64,000 nucleotides of DNA from Streptomyces sp. MspMP-M5 (lineage in GTDB: Bacteria; Actinomycetota; Actinomycetes; Streptomycetales; Streptomycetaceae), in assembly GCF_000373585.1 (NCBI RefSeq), contig NZ_KB891853.1, positions 284,812-348,811 on the forward strand. The letters run 5' to 3'. Of the stretch, positions 39,953-47,740 are shown piece after piece (positions within the stretch are counted from its first letter, which is position 1; the number at the start of each line of letters is the position of its first letter). The notes beneath the pieces are model-generated. The model did no database searches and was not told where the DNA came from. It saw only the letters and a list, made by a program, of their open reading frames with translations. The translations under genes and the position numbers were made by a program.

Positions 39953-40924
39953 TCAGACCGCGGTGAGGGGGGCCGGGGCGGGAGCCTGGTGCTGGAAGAC
40001 CATGGAGGAGTAGGTGGCTCCCAGTCCGGAGGCGACATAGACGTAATGGCGACCTGGCTGAAGCCGGTGGGAGGCGCGCAGTTCCGTGTAGTTGATGAAC
40101 ACGTCAGAGGCGAAGCAGTGGCTGTATTCGGCCAGCTTTTCCAGGTAGACGTGCTTCGGGTCGATGCCCAGGAGCGTGACGGTTTCGGTCAGGGGCGCGT
40201 TGTGGGGGATGACCCAGTGGATGTCCTCCCAGGTCAGCTTTGCCCGCTGGACTGCTTCCCGCATCACGTCGGCCAGGGCGCGGGCACTGTCGCGACCGTA
40301 CTGTTTGGATTCCTCGGGCGACAGCAGGACTCCCCCGGAGTACTGGCCCATGGTCTTGGTGGCGTAGGACAGGACGCGGTCGCCGGCTGCGTCCGGGGAG
40401 GCGACCAGCAGGGCGGCGCCGGCTTCTCCCATGAGGGCTCCGGTGTTGTAGAGCAGCTGGTTGCCGGGGGTGAACGCCTTGTCGCCTGTGATGATCAGCA
40501 CGCGAGCGTAGGGGTCGCCTTCGTCTTCCAGCAAAGTGCCTGCCAGTTCGATCGCGGCCAGGGCGGTGGCGCAGTTTTGCTGAGTAACTGCGAAGGAAGC
40601 CGCGTGCTGGAGGTCGAGAGCGTCGCGTATCAAGGCAGCAGCGTCGAGGTGTGAAGGCGTGACTTCCTGTGTGGAGTGCACGTAGAGCACGTATCGGATG
40701 TCGGTGGGATCGGAGACGCGCTGCAACACGCGCCGGGCCGCAGGCAGGACCAGGTCGAGGAGGCCGGCGTCGGGGTCCTGGCGAATGCGGTGCAGGCCGT
40801 GCACCTTTTGCAGCAGGCGGACCTGGGCACGCTTGAGGCCCAGGGAGCCGGCCAGTTCCTCGATGGTGTGGGAGCGGTCGGGCAGGAAGGACTCGACGGC
40901 TTCGATGGTGGCGATGCGGTTCAT
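39953..40924 (-). CDS. KAS III-like acyltransferase/condensing enzyme with altered triad
   Basis: 323 residues from ATG 40924, overlapping the MFS stop (ATGA). It has the thiolase fold of FabH-type enzymes: nucleophile Cys118 in TQQNCATALAAIE and His241 in WVIPHNAP. The third catalytic position, Asn in FabH (GNTSAAS), is His269 here (YSHCFASD), with Asp274 following. KAS III relatives with changed triads, such as CerJ, transfer acyl groups to O or N instead of condensing with malonyl-ACP. It ends an eight-gene operon with an ACP and may release or transfer the aminoacyl group made there; that role is inference. Confidence 0.82.
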   Translation of the reverse strand: MNRIATIEAVESFLPDRSHTIEELAGSLGLKRAQVRLLQKVHGLHRIRQDPDAGLLDLVLPAARRVLQRVSDPTDIRYVLYVHSTQEVTPSHLDAAALIRDALDLQHAASFAVTQQNCATALAAIELAGTLLEDEGDPYARVLIITGDKAFTPGNQLLYNTGALMGEAGAALLVASPDAAGDRVLSYATKTMGQYSGGVLLSPEESKQYGRDSARALADVMREAVQRAKLTWEDIHWVIPHNAPLTETVTLLGIDPKHVYLEKLAEYSHCFASDVFINYTELRASHRLQPGRHYVYVASGLGATYSSMVFQHQAPAPAPLTAV

Positions 40925-42339
40925 ACGGCTTCCTTGGGGCGCGACGGGGCGGCACGGGGCGTGGGTGTGGTGTTGCGGCCGATGGCGAGGGCCAGGAAGG
41001 CGGCCAGGACGCACAGCGCTCCTGCGCCGTACCAGGCCATGGCGTAATCGCCCAGCTGGTCGCGGACTGTGCCGGCCAGGATTGCCGCGGCGCCCGCACC
41101 TACCTGGTGCGCGGTCCACAGCCAGCCGAAGACAACGGCAGAGGCGGAGCCGTAACGCTCCTGGCAGAGCGCCATGGTGGGCGGGACGGTGGCCACCCAG
41201 TCGAGGCCGTAGAAGATCGCGAAGAGCAGCATGCTGGGGGTGGCGGTCTTGGCGAACAGGGAGGGCAGCACGAGCAGAGACACACCGCGCAGGCCGTAGT
41301 AGGCGAAGAGCAGGACGCGGGCGTTGAAGCGGTCGGTGAGCCAGCCGGAGGCGACGGTGCCCACCAGGTCGAAGAGGCCGGCCATGGCCAACAGGCTTGC
41401 CGCCGTGGTCTGCGGCATCATGTGGTCGCCGGCGGCCGGGATGAAGTGAGTCTGTACCAGTCCGGTGGTGGTCGCGCCGCAGATCGCGAAGCCCGAGAAA
41501 AGCATCCAGAAGGGCCGGGTGCGGCCGGCCGCCAACAGCACGCGGAACGCACCGGTGACGCCCAGGGGGTTGTACTCAGGTTCCGAGGTGGCCTGACGCG
41601 CTTCCGGTACCTCGATGGTGTCGTCCTTCGTCGAGGTCACGGGGTCCTCGCCGAAGGGGCGCTGGCCCACGTCCTTGGGATGTTCTCGGATGAAGAACAT
41701 GATCAGTGGAACGACCGCCAGGGCGGCGCCCGCCACGGTGAAGGAGGCGATGCGCCAACTGGTGTTGTCCACCAGCCAGGCCAGAAGGGGCAGGAAGAGT
41801 AGCTGTCCTGCGGTGCTTCCGGCGGTCAGAATGCCCGTTATCAGGCCGCGGCGGCGAGTGAACCATCGGTTGGTGACCGTACCGACGAAGGCGAGGGCGA
41901 TAGCACCACTGCCGACTCCCACCAGGACACCCCAGTACAGCGTGAGCTGCCAGGGGGCAGTCATGAAGGTGGGCAGCGCGCTGCCGGCGGCGATCAGGAG
42001 AAGGGCAGTGGTGACCACGGGCCGGATGCCGTACTTCTCCATCCAGGAGGCGGCAAAGGGGGAGACCGCTCCGTAGAGGACCATGTTGACCGACGCCGCG
42101 GTGGCGATGGAGGCATGGCTCCAGCCGAATTCCATGTGCAGCGGATCCATCATCACGCCGGGGACCGCGCGGAATCCTGAAGAGCCGGTCAGGGCCAGGA
42201 AGGACACGACGGTCACGATCCAGACCCAGGGCAGGCGGGAGATCTTGTTGAGGCCGGCAGTGCGGTTGGCGTCGGCCTGGGCGTGCTCTCGGGGAGCGTC
42301 GACGGTGGGGGGTTGCGTGGCGCTATCAAGCTCGCTCAT
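40921..42339 (-). CDS. MFS transporter (OFA/monocarboxylate-like)
   Basis: 472 residues from ATG 42339, behind AGGAAACG; GTG 42387 is possible but less supported. Twelve helices. The first, WIVTVVSFLALTGSSGFRAVPGVMM, and the loop MEFGWSHASIATAASVNM match the oxalate/formate antiporter-monocarboxylate branch of MFS. A charged cytoplasmic loop (about 230-265) separates the two halves. Its overlap with the downstream KAS III-like gene shows it belongs to the operon, so it probably exports the pathway product or imports a carboxylate precursor. Confidence 0.87.
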   Translation of the reverse strand: MSELDSATQPPTVDAPREHAQADANRTAGLNKISRLPWVWIVTVVSFLALTGSSGFRAVPGVMMDPLHMEFGWSHASIATAASVNMVLYGAVSPFAASWMEKYGIRPVVTTALLLIAAGSALPTFMTAPWQLTLYWGVLVGVGSGAIALAFVGTVTNRWFTRRRGLITGILTAGSTAGQLLFLPLLAWLVDNTSWRIASFTVAGAALAVVPLIMFFIREHPKDVGQRPFGEDPVTSTKDDTIEVPEARQATSEPEYNPLGVTGAFRVLLAAGRTRPFWMLFSGFAICGATTTGLVQTHFIPAAGDHMMPQTTAASLLAMAGLFDLVGTVASGWLTDRFNARVLLFAYYGLRGVSLLVLPSLFAKTATPSMLLFAIFYGLDWVATVPPTMALCQERYGSASAVVFGWLWTAHQVGAGAAAILAGTVRDQLGDYAMAWYGAGALCVLAAFLALAIGRNTTPTPRAAPSRPKEAV

Positions 42340-42383
42340 CAGCGTTTCCTGGTCGGTCGGTTCTGGGCGTGGCCGGGCCGTCG

Positions 42384-42842
42384 TCACCCGACGCGGCGTG
42401 CAGCCTGTGCCTTGGCCATGGGGACGACGCTGGTGCCGGTGGCCCGGCAGACCACTTGGGGCTCTTTCAGGACGGCCGCGCTGCTGGCACCGTCCTGGTA
42501 CCGGGCGGCGATCACCTTGCGGGCTTCGAATGCGATGGTGCGGCGCAGGCGTGTGTGGCGCTGGAGGGTGCCGGATACTTCCAGGAAGTCGCCGGCGTGC
42601 ACAGGGGCGGTGAAGGCGACGTCGGTGTAGCCCGTCAGCAGTCCCTCGTCGCCGTCGGTGCGGATGGTCAGCTCGGTGGCGGCGTCGCCGAACAGTTCCA
42701 GGATGCGGGCCCCGGGCACGAGATCTCCGCCGTAGTGCACGTCGCCTGCGCTGATGCGCACCCGCAGGGTGACGCTCAGGCAGTCCGGCGGCAGTGTCCC
42801 GGTGGCGGGGGCAGTGTCCGGGGCGGTGCTGGAGGCGGTCAC
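42384..42842 (-). CDS. Hot-dog fold protein similar to 3-aminobutyryl-CoA ammonia-lyase
   Basis: 152 residues from GTG 42842, with GGAGCC upstream and a 4-base overlap with the holo-ACP synthase gene. The central region (HYGGDLVPGARILELFGDAA, then DGDEGLLTGYTDV, PVHAGDFLEV, FEARKVI and VLKEPQVVCRATG) closely follows the hot-dog protein Kal that adds or removes ammonia at the beta position of acyl-CoA in lysine fermentation. Here it could act on a beta-amino or enoyl group held on the neighbouring ACP. The resemblance is from memory of the family pattern; a thioesterase or dehydratase role is the alternative. Confidence 0.7.
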   Translation of the reverse strand: MTASSTAPDTAPATGTLPPDCLSVTLRVRISAGDVHYGGDLVPGARILELFGDAATELTIRTDGDEGLLTGYTDVAFTAPVHAGDFLEVSGTLQRHTRLRRTIAFEARKVIAARYQDGASSAAVLKEPQVVCRATGTSVVPMAKAQAARRVG

Positions 42843-43318
42843 GATGTGAGGCTCCTTTTCGGGTGGCCGAGTGCGAGAGCCACGGCCACGTCTCTTTTGT
42901 GGGTGAGGGTGAGGGTGATGCCGGCCAAGCCCAGGGCGGTGCTGCGGCGGCGGGCGCTGCCGGTAAGCCGCAGGTCGGGGCGACCGGAGGCGGCGCGGTG
43001 CACCTCGATGTGGCGGGGCAGGACCTCGCCGAACAAGCCGCAGTCGAGGACCTTCAGGACGGCTTCCTTGGCGGCAAAGCGGCCGGCGAGGAACTCGCGT
43101 CTGCGTTCATCGCCCAGGGTGTCGGCCATCCTCAATTCGGCCTCGGCGTAGGTGTAGCTGAGGAACCAGGGTCGCCGCAGCAGTCCGTCCAGTTCGTCGA
43201 GGTACAGCAGGTCGATGCCGACGCTGGGCATGGCGGCAGCCGGGCCGCCGGCCGCCCCCGCGGAAGCCGCGTGGTGGGCCTCAGCGGGGGTCGGCCGGGC
43301 GGCCGGTGCGGTCACCAT
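42839..43318 (-). CDS. Holo-ACP synthase (AcpS-type phosphopantetheinyl transferase)
   Basis: 159 residues from ATG 43318, overlapping the preceding gene by 7 bases. After an alanine-rich N-terminal extension of about 30 residues comes the AcpS signature: MPSVGIDLLYLDEL (first Asp/metal motif), REFLAGRFAAKEAVLKVL (second motif), then GRPDLRLTG and ITLTLTHKRDVAVALAL. It attaches the 4'-phosphopantetheine arm to an ACP, most likely the one encoded three genes away in the same operon. A dedicated enzyme suggests that ACP is a poor substrate for the housekeeping one. Confidence 0.88.
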   Translation of the reverse strand: MVTAPAARPTPAEAHHAASAGAAGGPAAAMPSVGIDLLYLDELDGLLRRPWFLSYTYAEAELRMADTLGDERRREFLAGRFAAKEAVLKVLDCGLFGEVLPRHIEVHRAASGRPDLRLTGSARRRSTALGLAGITLTLTHKRDVAVALALGHPKRSLTS

Positions 43319-44133
43319 GAGGTGCGCCGCCCTGTGAGATCGATGACGGCCGAGGCGCGAGCCCCTGAGCGTGGGTCGGCGTCGTGCAGGACGAGCGTTT
43401 CGTACTGCTGACGCCACTGCGGCAGCCGCTGGCTCAGTTCGAGCCATACTCCGGTGCAGTAGGTGTCGGAGCGTGTGCGGTGGATGTCCGCCCTGGTGGT
43501 CGTGGGGGGCTGGGTCCGTTCACTGGTGACGAGCAGAGTGGCTCCGTGCTCGGGGTCGTCCAGCAGCGTGTGCAGTGCGCCGAGGGTCTGGCCTTCGGTG
43601 CCGGCGCGCAGGACGTGCGGGTCACCGTCGCCGTCGGCGGCGAGGCTCAGGAGCACACCGGTGTCGATCAGTCCGGTGTCGTGCACGAGCGGGTCGTACG
43701 TGGGCAGCGTGGTCTGCTCCAGCACCGCGATGACGGCGTGCCGGCAGCGACCTCTGCGCTGATAGGCCGAGACGATCTGCAGGGCCGTGAAGGGGGCGAG
43801 CAGTCCTTGTTCGGAGACGGCAAAGCTCTTGGCCCGGTCGCCGAAGCGGTGGTTCAGGTAGGAGGCTGTGGTGATGAAGGGGTGGAGGTCGGGAAGGGCG
43901 TAGGCCACAACGATCAGGTCGGGGGCCGGGGCGGTGTCGTCCTCGTCCGTGTCGAGGAGTTCGTCCGCCAGGTCGGGGAATCCGATCTGGGGCCCGGCTG
44001 CCCACCGTTCCTCGTCGAAGCTCACGCCATAGGGCCGGACCAGGTCGGTGTGGTAGTCGGCCAGGCCGGGGATGTCGGGGGCAGGGCGTCGGGCCGGGGC
44101 CAGTACGTGCCGGGTGGCGGTCAGGGTTGCCAT
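43312..44133 (-). CDS. Truncated, cysteine-less KAS III-like protein
   Basis: 273 residues from ATG 44133 with GGGAG upstream. It shares the N-terminal thiolase-half pattern of the other KAS III protein in the operon (PDLIVVAYALPDLHPF, FAVSEQGLLAPFTALQIV), but aligning FAVSEQGL with FAVTQQNC puts Leu111 at the nucleophile position. The C-terminal half is short and lacks the His and Asn/His motifs. It should be catalytically dead as a ketosynthase. By analogy with chain-length factors, it may be a structural partner of the 39953-40924 protein. Confidence 0.72.
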   Translation of the reverse strand: MATLTATRHVLAPARRPAPDIPGLADYHTDLVRPYGVSFDEERWAAGPQIGFPDLADELLDTDEDDTAPAPDLIVVAYALPDLHPFITTASYLNHRFGDRAKSFAVSEQGLLAPFTALQIVSAYQRRGRCRHAVIAVLEQTTLPTYDPLVHDTGLIDTGVLLSLAADGDGDPHVLRAGTEGQTLGALHTLLDDPEHGATLLVTSERTQPPTTTRADIHRTRSDTYCTGVWLELSQRLPQWRQQYETLVLHDADPRSGARASAVIDLTGRRTSW

Positions 44134-44147
44134 GGCGGTCTCCCGCT

Positions 44148-44432
44148 TCAGTGGGCAGCGGCCGCGACCGGGTCACCGGCCGGGGCACCGGTCGCGGCGA
44201 GTACGAAGTCGGTGAGCGTACCGATGGTCTGGAAGTCGTCGGCGTCGATCTCCTCCGGGTCGACCTCGATTCCGGCCGAGTCCTCCAGGGACATCAGCAG
44301 TTCCAGAACAGAGGTGGAGTCCAGGTGCAGGTCCTCGAAAAGGCGAGTGCTCTGCTGGGTACCGGTCACCTCGCGGTCCAGGACCTCGGTGAGAGCGGTC
44401 TCGATGGCCGTGATGGCATCGGTGCGCTGCAT
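44148..44432 (-). CDS. Acyl carrier protein
   Basis: 94 residues from ATG 44432. A typical ACP: helix 1 ITAIETALTEVLDRE, then the phosphopantetheine site LHLDSTSVLELLMSLE with Ser39, then the acidic EIDADDFQTIGTLTDFVL helix. The last 14 residues are a flexible alanine-rich tail. It should carry the amino acid activated by the ATP-grasp enzyme as a thioester. It lies 92 bases after the decarboxylase gene and 14 bases before the KAS-like gene. Corresponds in role to BtrI of butirosin synthesis. Confidence 0.92.
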   Translation of the reverse strand: MQRTDAITAIETALTEVLDREVTGTQQSTRLFEDLHLDSTSVLELLMSLEDSAGIEVDPEEIDADDFQTIGTLTDFVLAATGAPAGDPVAAAAH

Positions 44433-44524
44433 GATGGCTGCTCCTTCATGAGACGGACGGTGTCGTCCGGAGTGGGAAGCGGGGATGTCGGTCGCGTGGT
44501 GCGGCGACCTGGCACGGGGCGCTT

Positions 44525-45829
44525 TCAGAGGTTGATCAGGTACTGCGGTTCGAGCAGGTCCTCGAGGGTGGCGCGGCGGCGGATGAGGCGGGCGGCGCCG
44601 TTGTGCACCAGGACCTCGGCCGGGTGACCGTGGCTGAGGAAGTTCACCGGTGAGGCGCTGGGGCCGTACGCTCCGGAGCGCTCGACGCCGATGAGGTCGC
44701 CGGCCTGGACCGGTGGCAGGGCGACGCGCTTGCCGATGACGTCGTTGGGGGTGCACAGCGGGCCGGCCAGGGTGTATCGCCGGGTGGCCGGGGCCTTGTA
44801 GTGCGTGAGCGAGGTGATCGGGAAGTTCCGCTTGACGAAGCTTCCGATACCGACAGCAGCCATGTGGTGGTTGGTGCCGCCGTCGGCCACGACGAACTCC
44901 TCGCCGAGGGATTCCTTCACATACAGCGCGCGGGTGACGTAGGTGCCGGCCGGGGCGGTGAGGTAGCGGCCGAGCTCCATGATCAGGCGGCACCGCGGGT
45001 GGCGCGCGGTGAAGGGAGTGAGGACCTCACCCAGTCCGGCCGTCAGCGCCTCGAGGTCCAGGTCCTTCTCGTTGTCGAAGTACGCGATGCCCAGGCCGCC
45101 ACCGAAGTCGAGCGTCTCCAAGGTGATGCCGAGGCCCTCGCTGAGTCGTTCCGCAGTTGTGAGGATCTGCTCGGTGTTGTGCACGACGTCGCTGTGGTCG
45201 AGGAAGCGGGTTCCCATGTAGGCATGCAGGCCGCTGACCCTTACGGCGCGGAGCCGGGCGATCTCGGGGGCGGCGGAGCGCAGGATGTCGGCGTCAATGC
45301 CGAACTGCCGGGGCTTACCGCCCATCGCCAGGCCCGAACCCTTGGTGTGGAAGTCGGGGTTGACCCGCAGCATGGCTCGCACACCGGTCAGCTGCTGCTC
45401 GACCGCGAGCCGATCCAGCAGGTGCAGCTCCTCAAGGGATTCGCAGACGACGGCGTGGATGCCGGCATCCAGGCAAGCCTGGAGGTCCTCGGTGGTCTTG
45501 CCAGGACCGAGAAAGATGATGTCGCGCGGCGCGACACCGGCTCGCAGGGCGGTCTCCAGCTCGGCGCGGGAGGACAGCTCTGCCCCGGCGCCCAGCGAGT
45601 GCAGGTAGCCGCAGATGCTGATGTTCGGGTTGGCCTTCAGCGAGTAGAAGATGTCGACCGAGGACGGGAGGAGGTCCCGCAAGTGCTGGTAGCTGTCGCG
45701 CAGAGTGCTGCTGTCGTAGACGTAGGTCGGGGTGCCGAAGGTCTCAGCGATCTCGGAGACCGGCACGCCCTGAAAGTGGCGTTCCTGGCCCGAGGCTGCG
45801 TTGGCGTGTGAGGTGTGTGTCTCGGTCAT
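44525..45829 (-). CDS. PLP-dependent decarboxylase (LysA/BtrK-like), probably acting on aminoacyl-ACP
   Basis: 434 residues from ATG 45829, overlapping the ATP-grasp stop (ATGA). Fold type III decarboxylase: PLP lysine Lys65 in FYSLKANPN, GGLGIAYFDNE, ELGRYLTAPAG, LCTPNDVIGK with the catalytic Cys, and the substrate-end motif YGPSASPVNFLSHGHPAEV. That C-terminal SASPVNFLSHGHP pattern is the one seen in BtrK, which decarboxylates glutamyl-ACP to 4-aminobutyryl-ACP, rather than in diaminopimelate decarboxylase. With an ATP-grasp ligase and an ACP beside it, ACP-bound substrate is likely. The amino acid is not determined. Confidence 0.88.
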   Translation of the reverse strand: MTETHTSHANAASGQERHFQGVPVSEIAETFGTPTYVYDSSTLRDSYQHLRDLLPSSVDIFYSLKANPNISICGYLHSLGAGAELSSRAELETALRAGVAPRDIIFLGPGKTTEDLQACLDAGIHAVVCESLEELHLLDRLAVEQQLTGVRAMLRVNPDFHTKGSGLAMGGKPRQFGIDADILRSAAPEIARLRAVRVSGLHAYMGTRFLDHSDVVHNTEQILTTAERLSEGLGITLETLDFGGGLGIAYFDNEKDLDLEALTAGLGEVLTPFTARHPRCRLIMELGRYLTAPAGTYVTRALYVKESLGEEFVVADGGTNHHMAAVGIGSFVKRNFPITSLTHYKAPATRRYTLAGPLCTPNDVIGKRVALPPVQAGDLIGVERSGAYGPSASPVNFLSHGHPAEVLVHNGAARLIRRRATLEDLLEPQYLINL

Positions 45830-47193
45830 CGTGAGGCGCCTTCCTTGGTGCTGAGGCAGGCCAGCCGTTCGGTGGCTGCCGTGTCGAGCTGCAGCAGTCG
45901 CTCCTTGTCGGGGGCGAACAGCAGGGTGTAGAGACGGCCGTCGAAACCGGCCGGAGAGACATGAGCCTGGGCGTTGACGGTGCCGAAGCAGTTGATGACG
46001 AGACCGGTGGCGTCCTCGTCAAGGCCGTCATATGGACCGAGCGCGGTGCGGATGTCCTCGAACGCCAGGGGCCGGTCCAGCCGGAGCGGGTAGTGCTTGG
46101 CCAGCACGGCGCTGCCGCTGGGTGCGAGAAGTTCGATGACGCTGCCCTGGTAACTGGACATATTCAGACGAGCGTTGATCTCCAGTACGGGGTAGATGAG
46201 GTCGTCGGCGCCCAGGATGGCGTCCACGCCGACGACGCCGAAAAACCCGTCGGCGAACAGGCGGGCGCCGATGGTGTGAGCGGCCTGCTCGATCTCCGCG
46301 CTGTGCTGCGGGGTCAGTCCAGCGGGCATCAGGTGCCCCTTGTGCACACCGTTCTCCGTGAGGGCCTGCTTCACGAAGTCGAAGTGCACCGAGCCGTCGC
46401 GGCCGATGACGAACTGGTAGTTCAGATCGGCCTTCTTGGCCAGGAAGCGTTCGACGACGACGTCGATGCGGTCCGAGCCCGACTGTGCGGCGCGGCGCCG
46501 CACCATCCGCAGCAGCCGATCCGCCTTCTTGGGGCTGTCGATGACGATGAGGCCGCGCCCGGAGACGCCGTATGCCTCCTTGACGATGACGGCAGGTGAA
46601 TCAGCGAGCCCCCAGTCCAAGGCATCAGCCAGTTCCCCGATGTTCTCGCAGCACCGGCCTGCGATGCTGCGCAGCCCCAGTTCCTCGGTGACCCGGCGAC
46701 TGTAGATCTTGCTGTTGACCTTTTCGGCGATATCCGCCCCGGCGCCCGCCAGGCGCAGCCCGGTTTCTTCGGCTATTTTCTGCACCTCCGGCGAGGTGCC
46801 CATCGGAATGAGGTACGCCCCGCCCTCCCCCAATTCCCGCAACCGGGCGAGGAGTTGCGGCGAGGAGAGAACCGCGGCGGCCGTCCCTGCACCTTCGGGG
46901 CGTTTTTCAGGCACCAGCTCGGTCGGCGGCGTCAATCCGAGGGCTGCGGCGTAATCGCGGAATGAAGAATCGAGCGGATTCTGAACCAGCAGAAAATCAC
47001 TCTCCGCTCCGAGAAGTGCGCCAAGCTCCTCCATGCGCTGCACGGTCTCATCCGTGCCGGACACCTGAGGCCCAGGCAAACCAATGTAATTCTCCGCCCA
47101 GTCCCGCTCCACCTCGAAATTGCAGAGAAAGACGAACACGGTATCCGGGTCACCGGTGACCGCCTTTTTCATCATTCGGAGATAACTGGACAT
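45826..47193 (-). CDS. ATP-grasp aminoacyl-ACP ligase (BtrJ-like)
   Basis: 455 residues from ATG 47193 (MSSYLRMMKKAV); an ATG at 47286 would add 31 residues. The ATP-grasp fold is visible from about residue 170: KVNSKIYSRRVTEELGL, the lysine strand PAVIVKEAYGVSGRGL, VVERFLAKKADLNYQF, and the metal-binding end VLEINARLNMSSYQG. It resembles BtrJ, which uses ATP to load glutamate on an ACP. It is the first gene of the operon, starting 548 bases from the divergent regulator. It should form the aminoacyl thioester that the next enzyme decarboxylates. Confidence 0.85.
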   Translation of the reverse strand: MSSYLRMMKKAVTGDPDTVFVFLCNFEVERDWAENYIGLPGPQVSGTDETVQRMEELGALLGAESDFLLVQNPLDSSFRDYAAALGLTPPTELVPEKRPEGAGTAAAVLSSPQLLARLRELGEGGAYLIPMGTSPEVQKIAEETGLRLAGAGADIAEKVNSKIYSRRVTEELGLRSIAGRCCENIGELADALDWGLADSPAVIVKEAYGVSGRGLIVIDSPKKADRLLRMVRRRAAQSGSDRIDVVVERFLAKKADLNYQFVIGRDGSVHFDFVKQALTENGVHKGHLMPAGLTPQHSAEIEQAAHTIGARLFADGFFGVVGVDAILGADDLIYPVLEINARLNMSSYQGSVIELLAPSGSAVLAKHYPLRLDRPLAFEDIRTALGPYDGLDEDATGLVINCFGTVNAQAHVSPAGFDGRLYTLLFAPDKERLLQLDTAATERLACLSTKEGASR

Positions 47194-47740
47194 GTAGTGA
47201 TCATTCTCCCTTGTATCGAAACTGCGCACACGGTGCCAATTAATCAGCCGGAGAATTCGAACAGACTGTTCAGACACCCACTGCATTGCTAGGATCGTTG
47301 ATCATTCAGGCGCCATCGCCATGACCACGCCTGGAATATCGGACGGGAAGAGGCGAGGAGTGAACGACTTGACGCGATCGCGGCAGCTTGGCGACGCAGC
47401 CTTGAGTGCCGCGCAATGCTCTACGCGAAGCGGTTCGCGCGTTCACCTCTTCGCATAACGGACACACGCTCCGTCCAGCGTTGAACGAAAGAACGTCGAG
47501 CCCTCCCCCTCAAGGCCCTCACGGAAAGCGAGAGCGCCACCCCGGCGACCACCACGGGCGCCATTGAGCGGGATCGCTTCACTCCATTCCGAAGAAGACC
47601 CGATGAACTCTCGATGAAAAACCTGTCCGACTGCCACTTTGTGTATCGATGTGCTGCGGTGTTCGCCTCACAAAGAACACTGCCGCATTTCCCAGTACGC
47701 CCGCGAGCAACGCCGGGCCAAAAAATGAAGGGTCTGGGCC
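47194..47740. other. Divergent control region of the biosynthetic operon and its regulator
   Basis: 547 bases, clearly more AT-rich than the flanking genes, holding the operon promoter (minus) and the regulator promoter (plus). The nonamer TGATCATTC occurs at 47199 and again at 47299, exactly 100 bases apart. A 13-base palindrome lies between them. No gene seen. Confidence 0.5.
47259..47271. promoter_or_regulatory. Palindrome upstream of the biosynthetic operon (candidate operator)
   Basis: GAACAGACTGTTC is a perfect inverted repeat of five bases around GAC, 66 bases upstream of the first gene. It could be the binding site of the divergent AraC-type regulator or of another factor. Confidence 0.4.

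Noticed and set aside
39953..47193. Diaminopimelate or lysine biosynthesis operon
   Set aside because: The decarboxylase belongs to the LysA fold, but its C-terminal motif is BtrK-like and it is linked to an ACP, AcpS and ATP-grasp ligase; no other lysine genes are present.
47259..47271. SOS (LexA) box in the biosynthetic control region
   Set aside because: The half-sites GAAC and GTTC are separated by five bases here; the actinobacterial SOS box has four, so LexA binding is unlikely.
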